A stretch of 48,158 bases of DNA from Lacticaseibacillus nasuensis JCM 17158 (GTDB taxonomy: Bacteria; Bacillota; Bacilli; Lactobacillales; Lactobacillaceae). The stretch covers positions 233,105 to 281,262 of the forward strand of contig NZ_AZDJ01000003.1 of NCBI RefSeq assembly GCF_001434705.1, in the 5' to 3' direction. Numbering within the stretch: the first letter of the stretch is position 1; each line of letters opens with the position of its first letter. Below are positions 1 to 6,728 of the stretch, piece after piece. The notes beneath the pieces are model-generated. The model was not told the DNA's origin. It saw nothing but the letters and a program-made list of their open reading frames with translations, and did not search any database. The position numbers and the translations under genes are program-made.

Positions 1-61
1 CGGGGCCGTCGGTAGCTGGCCGGCAAGCTACCGAGTGGGGCAAGTAGGCCACTTGCCCGGT

Positions 62-112
62 GACACCAAAAATGCCCTGGCGACTGAAAAGTCGGCAGGG
101 CATTTGGCGTGT
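62..112. terminator. Extended hairpin, probable bidirectional terminator
   Basis: An 8-bp core (ATGCCCTG / CAGGGCAT) with an inner GACT/AGTC stem is flanked by almost complementary ACACCAAA and TTTGGCGTGT. On the minus strand the stem is followed by TTTTT. It may terminate an upstream plus-strand gene outside the window and back up the next terminator. Confidence 0.5.
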
Positions 113-119
113 CTGCGAA

Positions 120-150
120 TAAAAAAGCCGCCGCCTAGCTAGGCGGCGGA
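120..150 (-). terminator. Rho-independent terminator of the 68-aa gene
   Basis: A perfect 22-nt GC palindrome (128-149) is followed on the minus strand by TTTTTT. It lies just after the stop codon of the minus-strand gene ending at 156. Confidence 0.85.
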
Positions 151-155
151 ATCGA

Positions 156-362
156 TTATTTGCCGTTAGGTTTGTGTTCCATGTAGTCGCGGAGACTTGC
201 CACGGTGCTTGGTTCCGGCACTTCGCGCATGGCCTTGATGTTGTGGATGTGCTCCACCGAAACGTGGCTGTTCAGCGCCATCTCCGTATCTGTGAGGTCG
301 TTCTTGCGCTGGAAGGCGATAATTTCCTCGGCAAAATCGCTCAGTTGCTTGTTTACACTCAT
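156..362 (-). CDS. Small HTH-like protein, LBP_cg2779 family (probable)
   Basis: This 68-residue protein resembles the small conserved lactobacillar family annotated as LBP_cg2779, recalled from memory and not checked. The pattern LTDTEMALNSHVSVEHIHNIK (residues about 23-43) reads like a helix-turn-helix: acidic-start helix, turn, recognition helix. It is too small to hold a regulatory domain. The start is fixed by a good AAAGGAGG site 8 nt upstream on the minus strand, with a TATACT -10-like box at 393-398. It is a single-gene unit with its own terminator, divergent from the next gene. DNA binding is inferred from the pattern; no target is known. Confidence 0.65.
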   Translation of the reverse strand: MSVNKQLSDFAEEIIAFQRKNDLTDTEMALNSHVSVEHIHNIKAMREVPEPSTVASLRDYMEHKPNGK

Positions 363-426
363 GGTAAGATTTCCTCCTTTGTTCTAATTCCTAGTATACC
401 CGACTGTGGCCGAAATGGCATATTAC

Positions 427-455
427 TTGCAAAGCGAACGGACGTTTGCTATAAT
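427..455 (+). promoter_or_regulatory. Sigma-A promoter of the 99-aa gene
   Basis: TTGCAA at 427-432, a 17-nt spacer and a consensus TATAAT at 450-455 with an upstream TG (447-448). This is one of the clearest promoters in the window; it gives a leader of about 65 nt before the start at 525. Confidence 0.8.
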
Positions 456-524
456 TAAGTTAGGATATGGTGGGTGTTGTTCAATCGTTTTGCCGCTTGG
501 GTGGCTGATCGGAGGTGCATCTAC

Positions 525-824
525 ATGGAACAATATGAGTATTTACGCCAGCTCGCCGCGAGTCAAGAGACGCCGATGCGCGTGCGAATCTGGGAGAATA
601 AGAACGTCATCATTCGTCGCAACCTGGCGAACCACAAGGGGCTGACCACAGCGGTGTGGGATGCCTGGCTGCGCCAAAGTCTGCGGCAGTTTGGCGGATT
701 TGAGCCGCTGATTGAGGTGGATGTGTTTGGCGACACGCCGGACATTCGCTTCTTTAGTACGCGCGCCTTAGCTGACGCGGTGCATTTCATTTTGCACGGT
801 GCCGGGGAAGAAGTACCGGCGTAA
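525..824 (+). CDS. Hypothetical protein, 99 aa
   Basis: I do not recognise this protein. The start at 525 is chosen over an upstream in-frame codon because GGAGGTG lies 7 nt before it and a promoter lies at 427-455. The product is soluble, with no signal peptide or membrane segment. It has a charged N-terminal half (residues about 18-34, rich in R/N/K), a W-rich middle and an acidic end. It is a single gene between divergent and co-directional promoters. There is no identifiable terminator before the promoter of the next gene, so read-through is possible. Function unknown. Confidence 0.75.
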   Translation: MEQYEYLRQLAASQETPMRVRIWENKNVIIRRNLANHKGLTTAVWDAWLRQSLRQFGGFEPLIEVDVFGDTPDIRFFSTRALADAVHFILHGAGEEVPA

Positions 825-851
825 CAACTTACAAAAAGTTTGAGAATTTCG

Positions 852-879
852 TTGACTAATAAAAAGTAAGTGATAAGAT
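852..879 (+). promoter_or_regulatory. Promoter of the lactate-oxidase-like gene
   Basis: TTGACT at 852-857 and an extended TGATAAGAT -10 region (TAAGAT 874-879) are separated by 16 nt. An AAGGAGG ribosome site precedes the ATG at 929. Confidence 0.7.
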
Positions 880-928
880 GGTCCTTGTAATCAGGTGAGG
901 CAATCACCAATCAAGGAGGATCATCAAT

Positions 929-2044
929 ATGACAGTAATCAATGGATATGAACAAAGCGACCGGGAACAGAAACTCGACATCTTGAACCTACCGAGTCTT
1001 GAGGAACAAGCTAAGGCCATCATTCCGACTGGCGGCTTTGGCTACATCGTCGGCGGCGCCGAGGATAACTGGACGTTGCGCCAGAACACCAAGGCGTTTG
1101 CGCATGCGCAAATCGTGCCCAAGGCGTTGTCGAACATTGAGAATCCAGACTTGAGCACCAGCATCTTCGGGATTCCATTAAAGACGCCAGTGATGATGGC
1201 GCCTGCCGCGGCTCAAGGCTTGGCCCACAGTCAAGGCGAAAAGGATACCGCCAAGGGGGTCGCCGCCGTTGGTGGGTTGATGAGCCAAAGCACTTACTCC
1301 TCGACGTCGATTGCCGACACTCAAGCAGCGGCGCCTGATGCGCCTCAGTTCTTCCAACTCTACATGAGCAAGGACTGGACCTTCAACGAAAGCCTCTTGG
1401 ACGAAGCCAAGAAGGCCGGCGCGAAGGCCATCATCTTGACGGTGGACGCCACGGTCGATGGTTATCGGGAAGCCGACATCATCAATAACTTCCAATTCCC
1501 AATTCCAATGGCCAACCTGACGAAGTTCTCCGAAGGCGACGGCAAGGGGAAGGGCATCGGCGAAATTTACGCTAGTGCCGCGCAGAAGATTAGCGAAGCT
1601 GACGTGCGCCGCATTGCGGAGTACACTGACTTGCCAGTCATCGTCAAGGGCATCGAGTCCCCTGAAGACGCGTTGCGGGCAATTGGCGCCGGTGCCGCTG
1701 GGATTTACGTCTCCAACCACGGTGGCCGTGAACTGAACGGCGGCCCGGCAGCGTTTGACGTTTTGCCAGCCATTGCCAAGGCAGTCAACCACCAGGTGCC
1801 GATTATCTTTGATTCTGGCGTTCGCCGCGGCTCCCATGTGTTCAAGGCGTTGGCTGCTGGTGCTGATCTGGTTGCCTTTGCCCGCCCGGTTATTTATGGC
1901 CTGGCCTTAGGCGGCGCACTTGGGGTACAAAGTGTGTTCGAGGAAATCGACCACGAATTGGCGATCACCATGCAGCTCGCCGGCACCCAGACGATTGCGG
2001 ATGTGAAGCACGCACCGCTCACCCACTTTAACTACGAAGACTAA
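929..2044 (+). CDS. FMN-dependent alpha-hydroxy acid oxidase, lactate oxidase type
   Basis: At 371 residues this is full length for the L-lactate oxidase branch of the FMN alpha-hydroxy acid dehydrogenase family, which oxidises L-lactate to pyruvate with O2 and releases H2O2. Residues expected for FMN and substrate binding are present: Tyr39 (GFGYI), Tyr145 (QLYMSK), Arg180, Tyr214, Lys240, the catalytic His264 with Arg267 in SNHGGREL, and the phosphate-binding DSGVRRG near 295-301. The match to Aerococcus lactate oxidase is by memory over the whole length. Own promoter (852-879) and terminator (2052-2081) make it monocistronic. Substrate could be another 2-hydroxy acid; the family and the FMN role are firm. 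Confidence 0.9.
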   Translation: MTVINGYEQSDREQKLDILNLPSLEEQAKAIIPTGGFGYIVGGAEDNWTLRQNTKAFAHAQIVPKALSNIENPDLSTSIFGIPLKTPVMMAPAAAQGLAHSQGEKDTAKGVAAVGGLMSQSTYSSTSIADTQAAAPDAPQFFQLYMSKDWTFNESLLDEAKKAGAKAIILTVDATVDGYREADIINNFQFPIPMANLTKFSEGDGKGKGIGEIYASAAQKISEADVRRIAEYTDLPVIVKGIESPEDALRAIGAGAAGIYVSNHGGRELNGGPAAFDVLPAIAKAVNHQVPIIFDSGVRRGSHVFKALAAGADLVAFARPVIYGLALGGALGVQSVFEEIDHELAITMQLAGTQTIADVKHAPLTHFNYED

Positions 2045-2051
2045 GCTAACG

Positions 2052-2081
2052 CGCCGTCACCCTTGCGGTGGCGGCGTTTTT
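2052..2081 (+). terminator. Terminator after the oxidase gene
   Basis: CGCCGTCACC / GGTGGCGGCG stem (one G-T pair) followed by TTTTTT, 8 nt after the stop. Confidence 0.9.
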
Positions 2082-2102
2082 GTTACCGGGAGAGTAAGCG
2101 CT

Positions 2103-2130
2103 TTGCCTGAGTCGCCGATACCGGTATACT
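2103..2130 (+). promoter_or_regulatory. Possible promoter of the flavodoxin gene
   Basis: TTGCCT (2103-2108), 16 nt, TATACT (2125-2130), about 20 nt before the start codon. The -10 is good; the -35 is moderate. Confidence 0.5.
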
Positions 2131-2150
2131 GAAGGTAAGAGGTGACGACC

Positions 2151-2621
2151 ATGAAAGTGTTGATTCTTTATGCATCGATTACCGGCAATGCCAAGGGAAT
2201 GGCGCGCGTGCTCGAACAGTTCTTCACGCACGCCCAGGCGCAAGTGACAGTAGGCGAGATGCAGCAAACTGATGCGGCCACGTTAACCCATTACGACATC
2301 GTGGTGCTCGCCACTTACACCTGGACCGGTGGCACCATCCCGGAGGAAAGCGAAGACTTTTATCTGGACATGGGCCACACCGACTACAGTCAGCAACCGC
2401 TGGTGTTTGGCGTGGTCGGCACCGGTGATCCTTATTACGGTAAGGATTATAATACCGCCCCGGCGTTGTTCACCGCCACGTTGCGCGCTAGCGGGGCGAT
2501 TCAAGGCGCCGAAACGGTAAAGATTGCTAACGGCGTCGACGAAGGTAACATGCCGGCGTTTGAGAAGTTTACCAAGCAGTTGTTGAGTAAGTATCAAGAC
2601 GTGCACGACGCGGCCAACTAG
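2151..2621 (+). CDS. Flavodoxin
   Basis: A 156-residue short-chain flavodoxin, a small FMN electron carrier in the cytoplasm. The N-terminus MKVLILYASITGNAK has the phosphate-binding loop (ASITGNAKGMA, like T/S-x-T-G-N-T). The isoalloxazine loops are visible as TYTWTGGTIPEE (about 53-65) and GTGDPYYG (about 91-98). ATG 2151 is preferred over the in-frame GTG at 2142, because GTG overlaps the AGAGGTG ribosome site. It is followed without a terminator by a structured repeat element and two small genes, which might be co-transcribed. Redox partner unknown. Confidence 0.9.
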   Translation: MKVLILYASITGNAKGMARVLEQFFTHAQAQVTVGEMQQTDAATLTHYDIVVLATYTWTGGTIPEESEDFYLDMGHTDYSQQPLVFGVVGTGDPYYGKDYNTAPALFTATLRASGAIQGAETVKIANGVDEGNMPAFEKFTKQLLSKYQDVHDAAN

Positions 2622-2654
2622 GTTGTGGGGTAATCCTGCACGCCTAGCCGGCTC

Positions 2655-2774
2655 AATCAGGTTCGCAAGCCCAAGGCACTGCACGGAAGTCCACCTCAGG
2701 GCTGACTGGCAAAAACCACCAGTCCTCCCTGAGGCGGCGCTTCCGTTTCGTGCCTTCCCGGGCTTGTTCACACC
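2655..2774 (+). repeat. Structured repeat element, copy A
   Basis: One 120-nt copy of the window's recurrent element. Helices read from outside in: P1 GCAAGCCC/GGGCTTGT, P2 AAGGCAC/GTGCCTT, P3 CGGAAG/CTTCCG, P4 CCTCAGGG/CCCTGAGG. Conserved internal loops are TGCA opposite TTTC, and TCCA opposite CGGCG. The right end TTCACACC is a variant of the usual CTCACAACTT and lies 5 nt before the GGAGG of the next gene. It differs from other copies mainly by paired changes, which argues that the fold is under selection. Confidence 0.85.
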
Positions 2775-2792
2775 ATAATGGAGGCGATTCTC

Positions 2793-3032
2793 ATGGACGA
2801 AACGATTTTCTTCAACCCTGGTGACGCGATTGCCAAGGATTATGATTACGCTGCAGCGCGCAAGAGTGCCGAGGTGTTCAAGGTGCATAATGCCATCGAC
2901 CACGGCTTGGTCGTGGCGCAAGACGAGCACGGCCAGTTTGTCGTGTTCGATCCGCAAGAGGCAGCGGCCTTGACCCCTGAAGAGGCGGCCAAGCTGCCTG
3001 CCAGCAAGTATACGGTGTTGGCGCGGCTGTGA
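2793..3032 (+). CDS. Hypothetical protein, 79 aa
   Basis: I do not recognise this small acidic soluble protein. It has residues such as ARKSAEVFKVHNAIDHGLVV and a C-terminal stretch EEAAKLPASKYTVLARL. The start at 2793 is chosen because GGAGGCG (2780-2786) lies 6 nt before it; the ATG at 2778 overlaps this ribosome site and is unlikely. Its stop overlaps the GTG start of a small membrane-protein gene (GTGA), which suggests translational coupling. A copy of the structured repeat sits directly upstream of its ribosome site. No role can be named. Confidence 0.7.
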   Translation: MDETIFFNPGDAIAKDYDYAAARKSAEVFKVHNAIDHGLVVAQDEHGQFVVFDPQEAAALTPEEAAKLPASKYTVLARL

Positions 3033-3202
3033 GACGCGGCTGGGTCAGGCTGGTGCTGGGGCTCTTGATCGTGGCGCTAGTGGGCATTGCCTATTGGTTG
3101 TTTCAAGCGCCGTTGCCGAATGTGGCGGCGGTCGCGATTACCGGCGTGGCGCTAGGGGTCTGCGTCGCGTTGGCGCTGGTGAGCTGGTGGCCGAGCAAAT
3201 GA
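3029..3202 (+). CDS. Small two-segment membrane protein, 57 aa
   Basis: A GTG codon overlaps the stop of the preceding gene (GTGA, 3029-3032) and opens a 57-codon frame ending TGA at 3202. The translation begins MRRGWVRLVLGLLIVALVG. It has two hydrophobic segments (residues about 6-25 and 31-53) joined by a short QAPLPN turn, with positive residues at the N-terminus and a WWPSK end. This is typical of a small hairpin membrane protein. There is no separate ribosome site, so translation would depend on coupling. Function unknown; the gene itself is supported by overlap and hydrophobicity only. Confidence 0.55.
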   Translation: MRRGWVRLVLGLLIVALVGIAYWLFQAPLPNVAAVAITGVALGVCVALALVSWWPSK

Positions 3203-3261
3203 CTGGCCGGCTGCGGCATTAACATGATTTGTTGCATGAGAACCCTGAAAGGATGAGAATC

Positions 3262-3669
3262 ATGGCAAAATTAACGCAAGAAATGAAAGATATGATTGGC
3301 AGCCAATTGAACTATCTGGCAACGGCCGATGAAAATGGCAATCCGCAGGTGGGCCCCAAAGGCACCATGCGCGTGTTTGATGACGAGCATCTGATTTATA
3401 ACGAGGAAACCGGGCACCACGCTTGGCACAACCTCAACGCGACGCGTAAGGCGGCGGTGGCAACGGTAGACCGCTCGCAACTCAAGGGCTTCCGGTTCGA
3501 GGGGACGGTCGAGTTCCATGACGACGACCAGATCTTCAAGGACGCGCAGGCCTTTGCCGAAGCGAAGCACTTGCCGGCGGCCATCAGTGCCGTGGTGATT
3601 CATGTTACCCGCATCGTGCGGTTGGATGCCGGCCCGAACGCTGGGACCATCATCGCAGAAGATAACTAA
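3262..3669 (+). CDS. Pyridoxamine 5'-phosphate oxidase family (FMN-binding split-barrel) protein
   Basis: A 135-residue protein of the FMN-binding split-barrel fold. Seen in order: helix MAKLTQEMKDMIGSQ, then NYLATADENGNPQVGPKGTMRVFDD (the N-terminal strand pair, with the N-P-Q-V-G-P motif), HNLNATRKAAVATV and FRFEGTVEF, the usual signature of small general-stress flavoproteins. ATG 3262 is chosen over an upstream in-frame start because AAAGGATGAGAA precedes it. A shared terminator separates it from the convergent gatD. It probably binds a flavin; its substrate is unknown, and true PNP oxidase activity is unlikely at this length. Confidence 0.8.
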   Translation: MAKLTQEMKDMIGSQLNYLATADENGNPQVGPKGTMRVFDDEHLIYNEETGHHAWHNLNATRKAAVATVDRSQLKGFRFEGTVEFHDDDQIFKDAQAFAEAKHLPAAISAVVIHVTRIVRLDAGPNAGTIIAEDN

Positions 3670-3676
3670 GCTACTG

Positions 3677-3713
3677 AAAACGGCAGGCACGCCAACGCGA
3701 ACCTGCCGTTTTG
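3677..3713. terminator. Bidirectional terminator
   Basis: ACGGCAGG / CCTGCCGT stem flanked by A-run and T-run, between the convergent FMN-protein and gatD genes. Confidence 0.85.
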
Positions 3714-4382
3714 TTATGCCGGCACGCCAACGCGCGCCTGGTGATTTTCGATGATGAGTTTGGCAATGGCCTGGGCGATGTTGTCGTTGCGCAGAATCGG
3801 GCCGTGGGCGTAACTGCCGAAGGTGTTCTTGTAGTGCAGGCCTTCGACGCCGTCTTCCGGATTGTTGCCATAACCTTGGACCATCTTGCCCAGTGGTTTC
3901 AGCTTCGGGTCATCGAAGTAGGTGCGCCCGGAGTGGTTCTCGAAGGCGCGCACGGTGCCGTATTCGGTTTCGAATTCGGTGTCGCCGATCATGCGGCTGT
4001 CCGCCTTGAACACGGTGTGCAGCGGCAGGATGCCGAGCCCCTTGATGGTTTGGCCGCCGCTGGTTTTGTAGTAGTCGCCGAGCAGCTGATAGCCGCCGCA
4101 AATGGCCAACATGGGCTTGCCGGCTTCGATGTAGGCTTGCATGGTGGCCTTATGCCGCAACAAGTCGCGCGCGACGACGGTTTGCTCGTAGTCTTGGCCA
4201 CCGCCGAAGAACAGGAAGTCGTAATCTGCCGCGTTAAAGTCGGCGGCCAGGCTCACGTTATCGACTTGGACCTGGTAACCGGCCTGGTTGAGCCAGTACC
4301 GCAGGATCTTGACATCGCCCGAGTCGCCGTAAGTATTCATGAGGTCCTCGTAGAGATACGCGATTTTGATGGGTTCGCTCAT
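3714..4382 (-). CDS. gatD: Lipid II isoglutaminyl synthase glutaminase subunit, GatD-like
   Basis: A 222-residue class I (CobB/CobQ-like) glutamine amidotransferase. The nucleophile is Cys95 in LAICGGYQLLG and the catalytic His is His193 in SYAHGP. The N-terminus IAYLYEDLMNTYGDSGDV matches GatD, which hydrolyses glutamine and passes ammonia to MurT to amidate D-Glu of lipid II. The start is set by AAAGGCGG upstream. GatD normally sits next to murT, but no Mur ligase of the MurT type is adjacent here: the next gene is divergent and unrelated. MurT may lie elsewhere, or this may be a paralogue with another partner. Confidence 0.8.
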   Translation of the reverse strand: MSEPIKIAYLYEDLMNTYGDSGDVKILRYWLNQAGYQVQVDNVSLAADFNAADYDFLFFGGGQDYEQTVVARDLLRHKATMQAYIEAGKPMLAICGGYQLLGDYYKTSGGQTIKGLGILPLHTVFKADSRMIGDTEFETEYGTVRAFENHSGRTYFDDPKLKPLGKMVQGYGNNPEDGVEGLHYKNTFGSYAHGPILRNDNIAQAIAKLIIENHQARVGVPA

Positions 4383-4540
4383 GGCTTCGCCGCCTTTCAA
4401 TGTGATACCGTATTTTAGCACAATTCGCCAGTAGGCAAATATGGAAATGCGCGCTCCCACATAGCAAGCTTATTGTATACTAAGCGAGATGATTGCCGTA
4501 CCGGTGGTCATGCTAAGCGAGTTGAAATGGGGTAAGCGCG

Positions 4541-5752
4541 ATGTTTTGCATGAATTGTGGCTTCAAGAATCAACCAGGAGATCAGTTTTGCGCCAAGTGT
4601 GGCGCGCCGCTGATCGCGGCGGTGCCGCAGACCTGGCAGTGTGCCAATTGCGGGCAGGTCAATCCAATCGACGCCAATTTCTGCGGCAGTTGCGGGGCGC
4701 CGCAACCCGCACCAGCCGCCGCTCAACCAGGCGCCACGGCGCAGCCGGCGGGGCCGAAGCAGAACTTGCTCAAGGCGGCGACGCACAAGCTTGCCAGTTA
4801 CGCCGGGGAGGATGTTGACCTGGACATTAACCTGCGGAACTTGTTCTCGCAGGTCACTAAAAAGCACACGACGGCCGAGGCGGAGCAAATCTTCATCGCC
4901 GGCACGCCGGAGACGACGCCGACCATCGGCGAGTTGTCAGCCGACTGGGGCCGGCCGTGGCTGTTTTCGCGGATCTTCGCCGCGTTTGCGATTGTGTTTG
5001 CGCTCCTGTATATCATACTTGCGCAGTTGGGCAATCCCAATGCTGTCGGGGGCATCATTATGGTTGGCGCCTTTGCCGTCCCGTTTTCCGGCCTAGTGCT
5101 GTTCTTCGAGTTAAATGCCTACCACAATATCAGCATTTATTCCGTGATGAAGATTTTCTTCGTGGGTGGGGCACTATCCTTACTGGTTACCTTGATCCTC
5201 TATCTGGTTGTGCCTGGGGCCAGCTTAACCTCGTATAATTTGGCCAACGCGTTGGGCATTGGCTTTACAGAAGAGATTGGTAAGGCTTTGATTGTGGCGT
5301 ATTTTGTCAGACAGCTGAATCCCAAAACTTTGCTGACTGGCGTGCTCATTGGCGCGGCAGTCGGAGCGGGCTTCGCGGTGTTTGAAACAATGGGTTACGA
5401 CTATCATTTCTCAGGTAGCGTGCCTAGCTTGCTTAGCGTTGTATTTACGCGCGCCTGGTCTGCCCCCGGTACTCACATGGTCTGGGCCGCCATCGAAGGT
5501 GGTGGCTTGTTGGCGGCGAAGCGCGCAAAGCCGTTCGCTTGGAGCCAGCTGGTGTCAGGCAAGTTCTTGCCGTTCTTCATTATTTCCTGGGCGCTACACG
5601 CGATGTGGGATTGGCGAGAGACATTCGGCCTGGGTGATACGATTAAATATATTGTGCTGATTGTGATTGCTTGGATCGTCGTGTTCACGCTGATTGCCGC
5701 GGGGTTAAAGGAGTTGCGGCGACTGCAAACCGAAGCCCAACAAGCAGCTTAA
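4541..5752 (+). CDS. Zinc-ribbon PrsW-family intramembrane protease
   Basis: A 403-residue protein. It starts with two zinc ribbons (Cys3/6/17/20 and Cys34/37/48/51), then a P/A/Q-rich linker (52-75), a soluble stretch, and about 8 membrane segments from residue 141. PrsW motifs are visible: Glu244-Glu245 in GFTEEIGKA, Glu282 in AVFET, His312 in GTHMVW and His353/Asp357 in ALHAMWDW. PrsW of Bacillus cleaves the anti-sigma factor RsiW; the substrate here is unknown. The ribosome site is weak. A second zinc-ribbon membrane protein lies at 37911. Own terminator at 5763-5794. Confidence 0.85.
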   Translation: MFCMNCGFKNQPGDQFCAKCGAPLIAAVPQTWQCANCGQVNPIDANFCGSCGAPQPAPAAAQPGATAQPAGPKQNLLKAATHKLASYAGEDVDLDINLRNLFSQVTKKHTTAEAEQIFIAGTPETTPTIGELSADWGRPWLFSRIFAAFAIVFALLYIILAQLGNPNAVGGIIMVGAFAVPFSGLVLFFELNAYHNISIYSVMKIFFVGGALSLLVTLILYLVVPGASLTSYNLANALGIGFTEEIGKALIVAYFVRQLNPKTLLTGVLIGAAVGAGFAVFETMGYDYHFSGSVPSLLSVVFTRAWSAPGTHMVWAAIEGGGLLAAKRAKPFAWSQLVSGKFLPFFIISWALHAMWDWRETFGLGDTIKYIVLIVIAWIVVFTLIAAGLKELRRLQTEAQQAA

Positions 5753-5762
5753 TTTTGGGAAG

Positions 5763-5794
5763 ACGTGGCCGGACCTTGGGCCGCGTTTTTTTGT
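5763..5794 (+). terminator. Terminator after the PrsW-like gene
   Basis: ACGTGGCC / GGCCGCGT stem followed by TTTTTTT. Confidence 0.85.
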
Positions 5795-5965
5795 TGTCGT
5801 GCAGATATGCAAAATCACTGTTGCCAATCGTGCCTCACCCCTAGAATGTGGGTAACGCTGACGATGGTTGGGGGCGCTGGCCGGTGCCGTTTTGCCCAGT
5901 ACGTTGTCGCGACTTGAGCATGGCACGCAAGACGATGATTGAGATTGGCAGATGGAGGCACAGCA

Positions 5966-6712
5966 ATGAGCTGGTTACAAAGACGGTGGCAACACCTGAT
6001 GACGATTCATCCACGCCCCGACGTGTACCGGTGGTGGCAAGCCTGCTTGCTGTTTGTCTGGCTGCTGGTGGGGGAGCAGGTCGTATTTGCCGGCTATTAC
6101 ACCGGGCACTACATGGGTGCAGACTGGTTCGGGCTGCTATTGGCGATATATTTTGCGTGGTTGTACTTAAAGCTACCCTTGGCATATGGTCAAAACCGCA
6201 ACTGGCCGCGCCTGCACCTTGCAAGCATGCGGCGAGTGGGCATCACGGTGGGTGGCATGTTCCTGACCAGCCAGGGCTGGCACTGGCTTGGGCCCAAATT
6301 CCTTGGTTTGCAAACCAAGGGTGGCGCCACCAGTGCGAATCAGCATCTGCTCAACTCGCTGTTCCACAGCGGCTGGGCAGGGGCCGCGGTGACTGTCGGC
6401 GTGACGTTGGTGGTGGCACCGCTGATCGAGGAGTTTTGCTTTCGGTACCTGGTGTTGACGCCGACGCGCCACTTGCATGAACGGTGGCGCCTGACGGTGG
6501 CAATTGGCGGGTTTTCGCTGATGCACGTTGCGCAGCAATTGCCACAGGTGGCGGCCGGCCAGCTTTCGCTGCTGGCGTGGCTGTATTATTTCGTGGATTA
6601 TGCAATTATCGGGGCGGGGCTCAGCTTGTTGTATCGCCGATGCCGTCAGTACGGGTTAAACGTGATGGCGCACGCGACGTGGAATCTCGTGGCGCTGGTG
6701 ATGATGGGGTAA
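5966..6712 (+). CDS. CPBP family intramembrane metalloprotease
   Basis: A 248-residue membrane protein with the CPBP/Abi (CAAX-like) motifs: Glu155-Glu156-x3-Arg160 in LIEEFCFR, His187 in SLMHV, and His236 with Asn240 in AHATWN. About seven hydrophobic segments are present. In lactobacilli this family is often linked to bacteriocin self-immunity or surface-protein processing, but no bacteriocin gene is nearby. ATG 5966 is chosen because GGAGG lies upstream. The next gene follows 16 nt downstream with its own AGGAGG, so the two are probably one operon. Confidence 0.85.
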   Translation: MSWLQRRWQHLMTIHPRPDVYRWWQACLLFVWLLVGEQVVFAGYYTGHYMGADWFGLLLAIYFAWLYLKLPLAYGQNRNWPRLHLASMRRVGITVGGMFLTSQGWHWLGPKFLGLQTKGGATSANQHLLNSLFHSGWAGAAVTVGVTLVVAPLIEEFCFRYLVLTPTRHLHERWRLTVAIGGFSLMHVAQQLPQVAAGQLSLLAWLYYFVDYAIIGAGLSLLYRRCRQYGLNVMAHATWNLVALVMMG

Positions 6713-6728
6713 GGACAAGGAGGATCAG

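Larger units (their letters stand above)
1..155. other. Hairpin-dense intergenic segment, no gene seen
   Basis: No supported gene lies here. Four inverted repeats follow one another: arms 10-17/26-33, 38-45/51-58, 72-79/96-103 and 128-137/140-149. The last is the terminator of the following minus-strand gene. The third carries T-rich flanks and could terminate transcription from either side. The first two have no T-run and their role is unknown; they could belong to the end of something outside the window. Confidence 0.5.

Noticed and set aside
3711-4418. 235-codon open frame antisense to gatD
   Set aside because: The opposite strand encodes a well-conserved amidotransferase; the antisense frame is a high-GC shadow.
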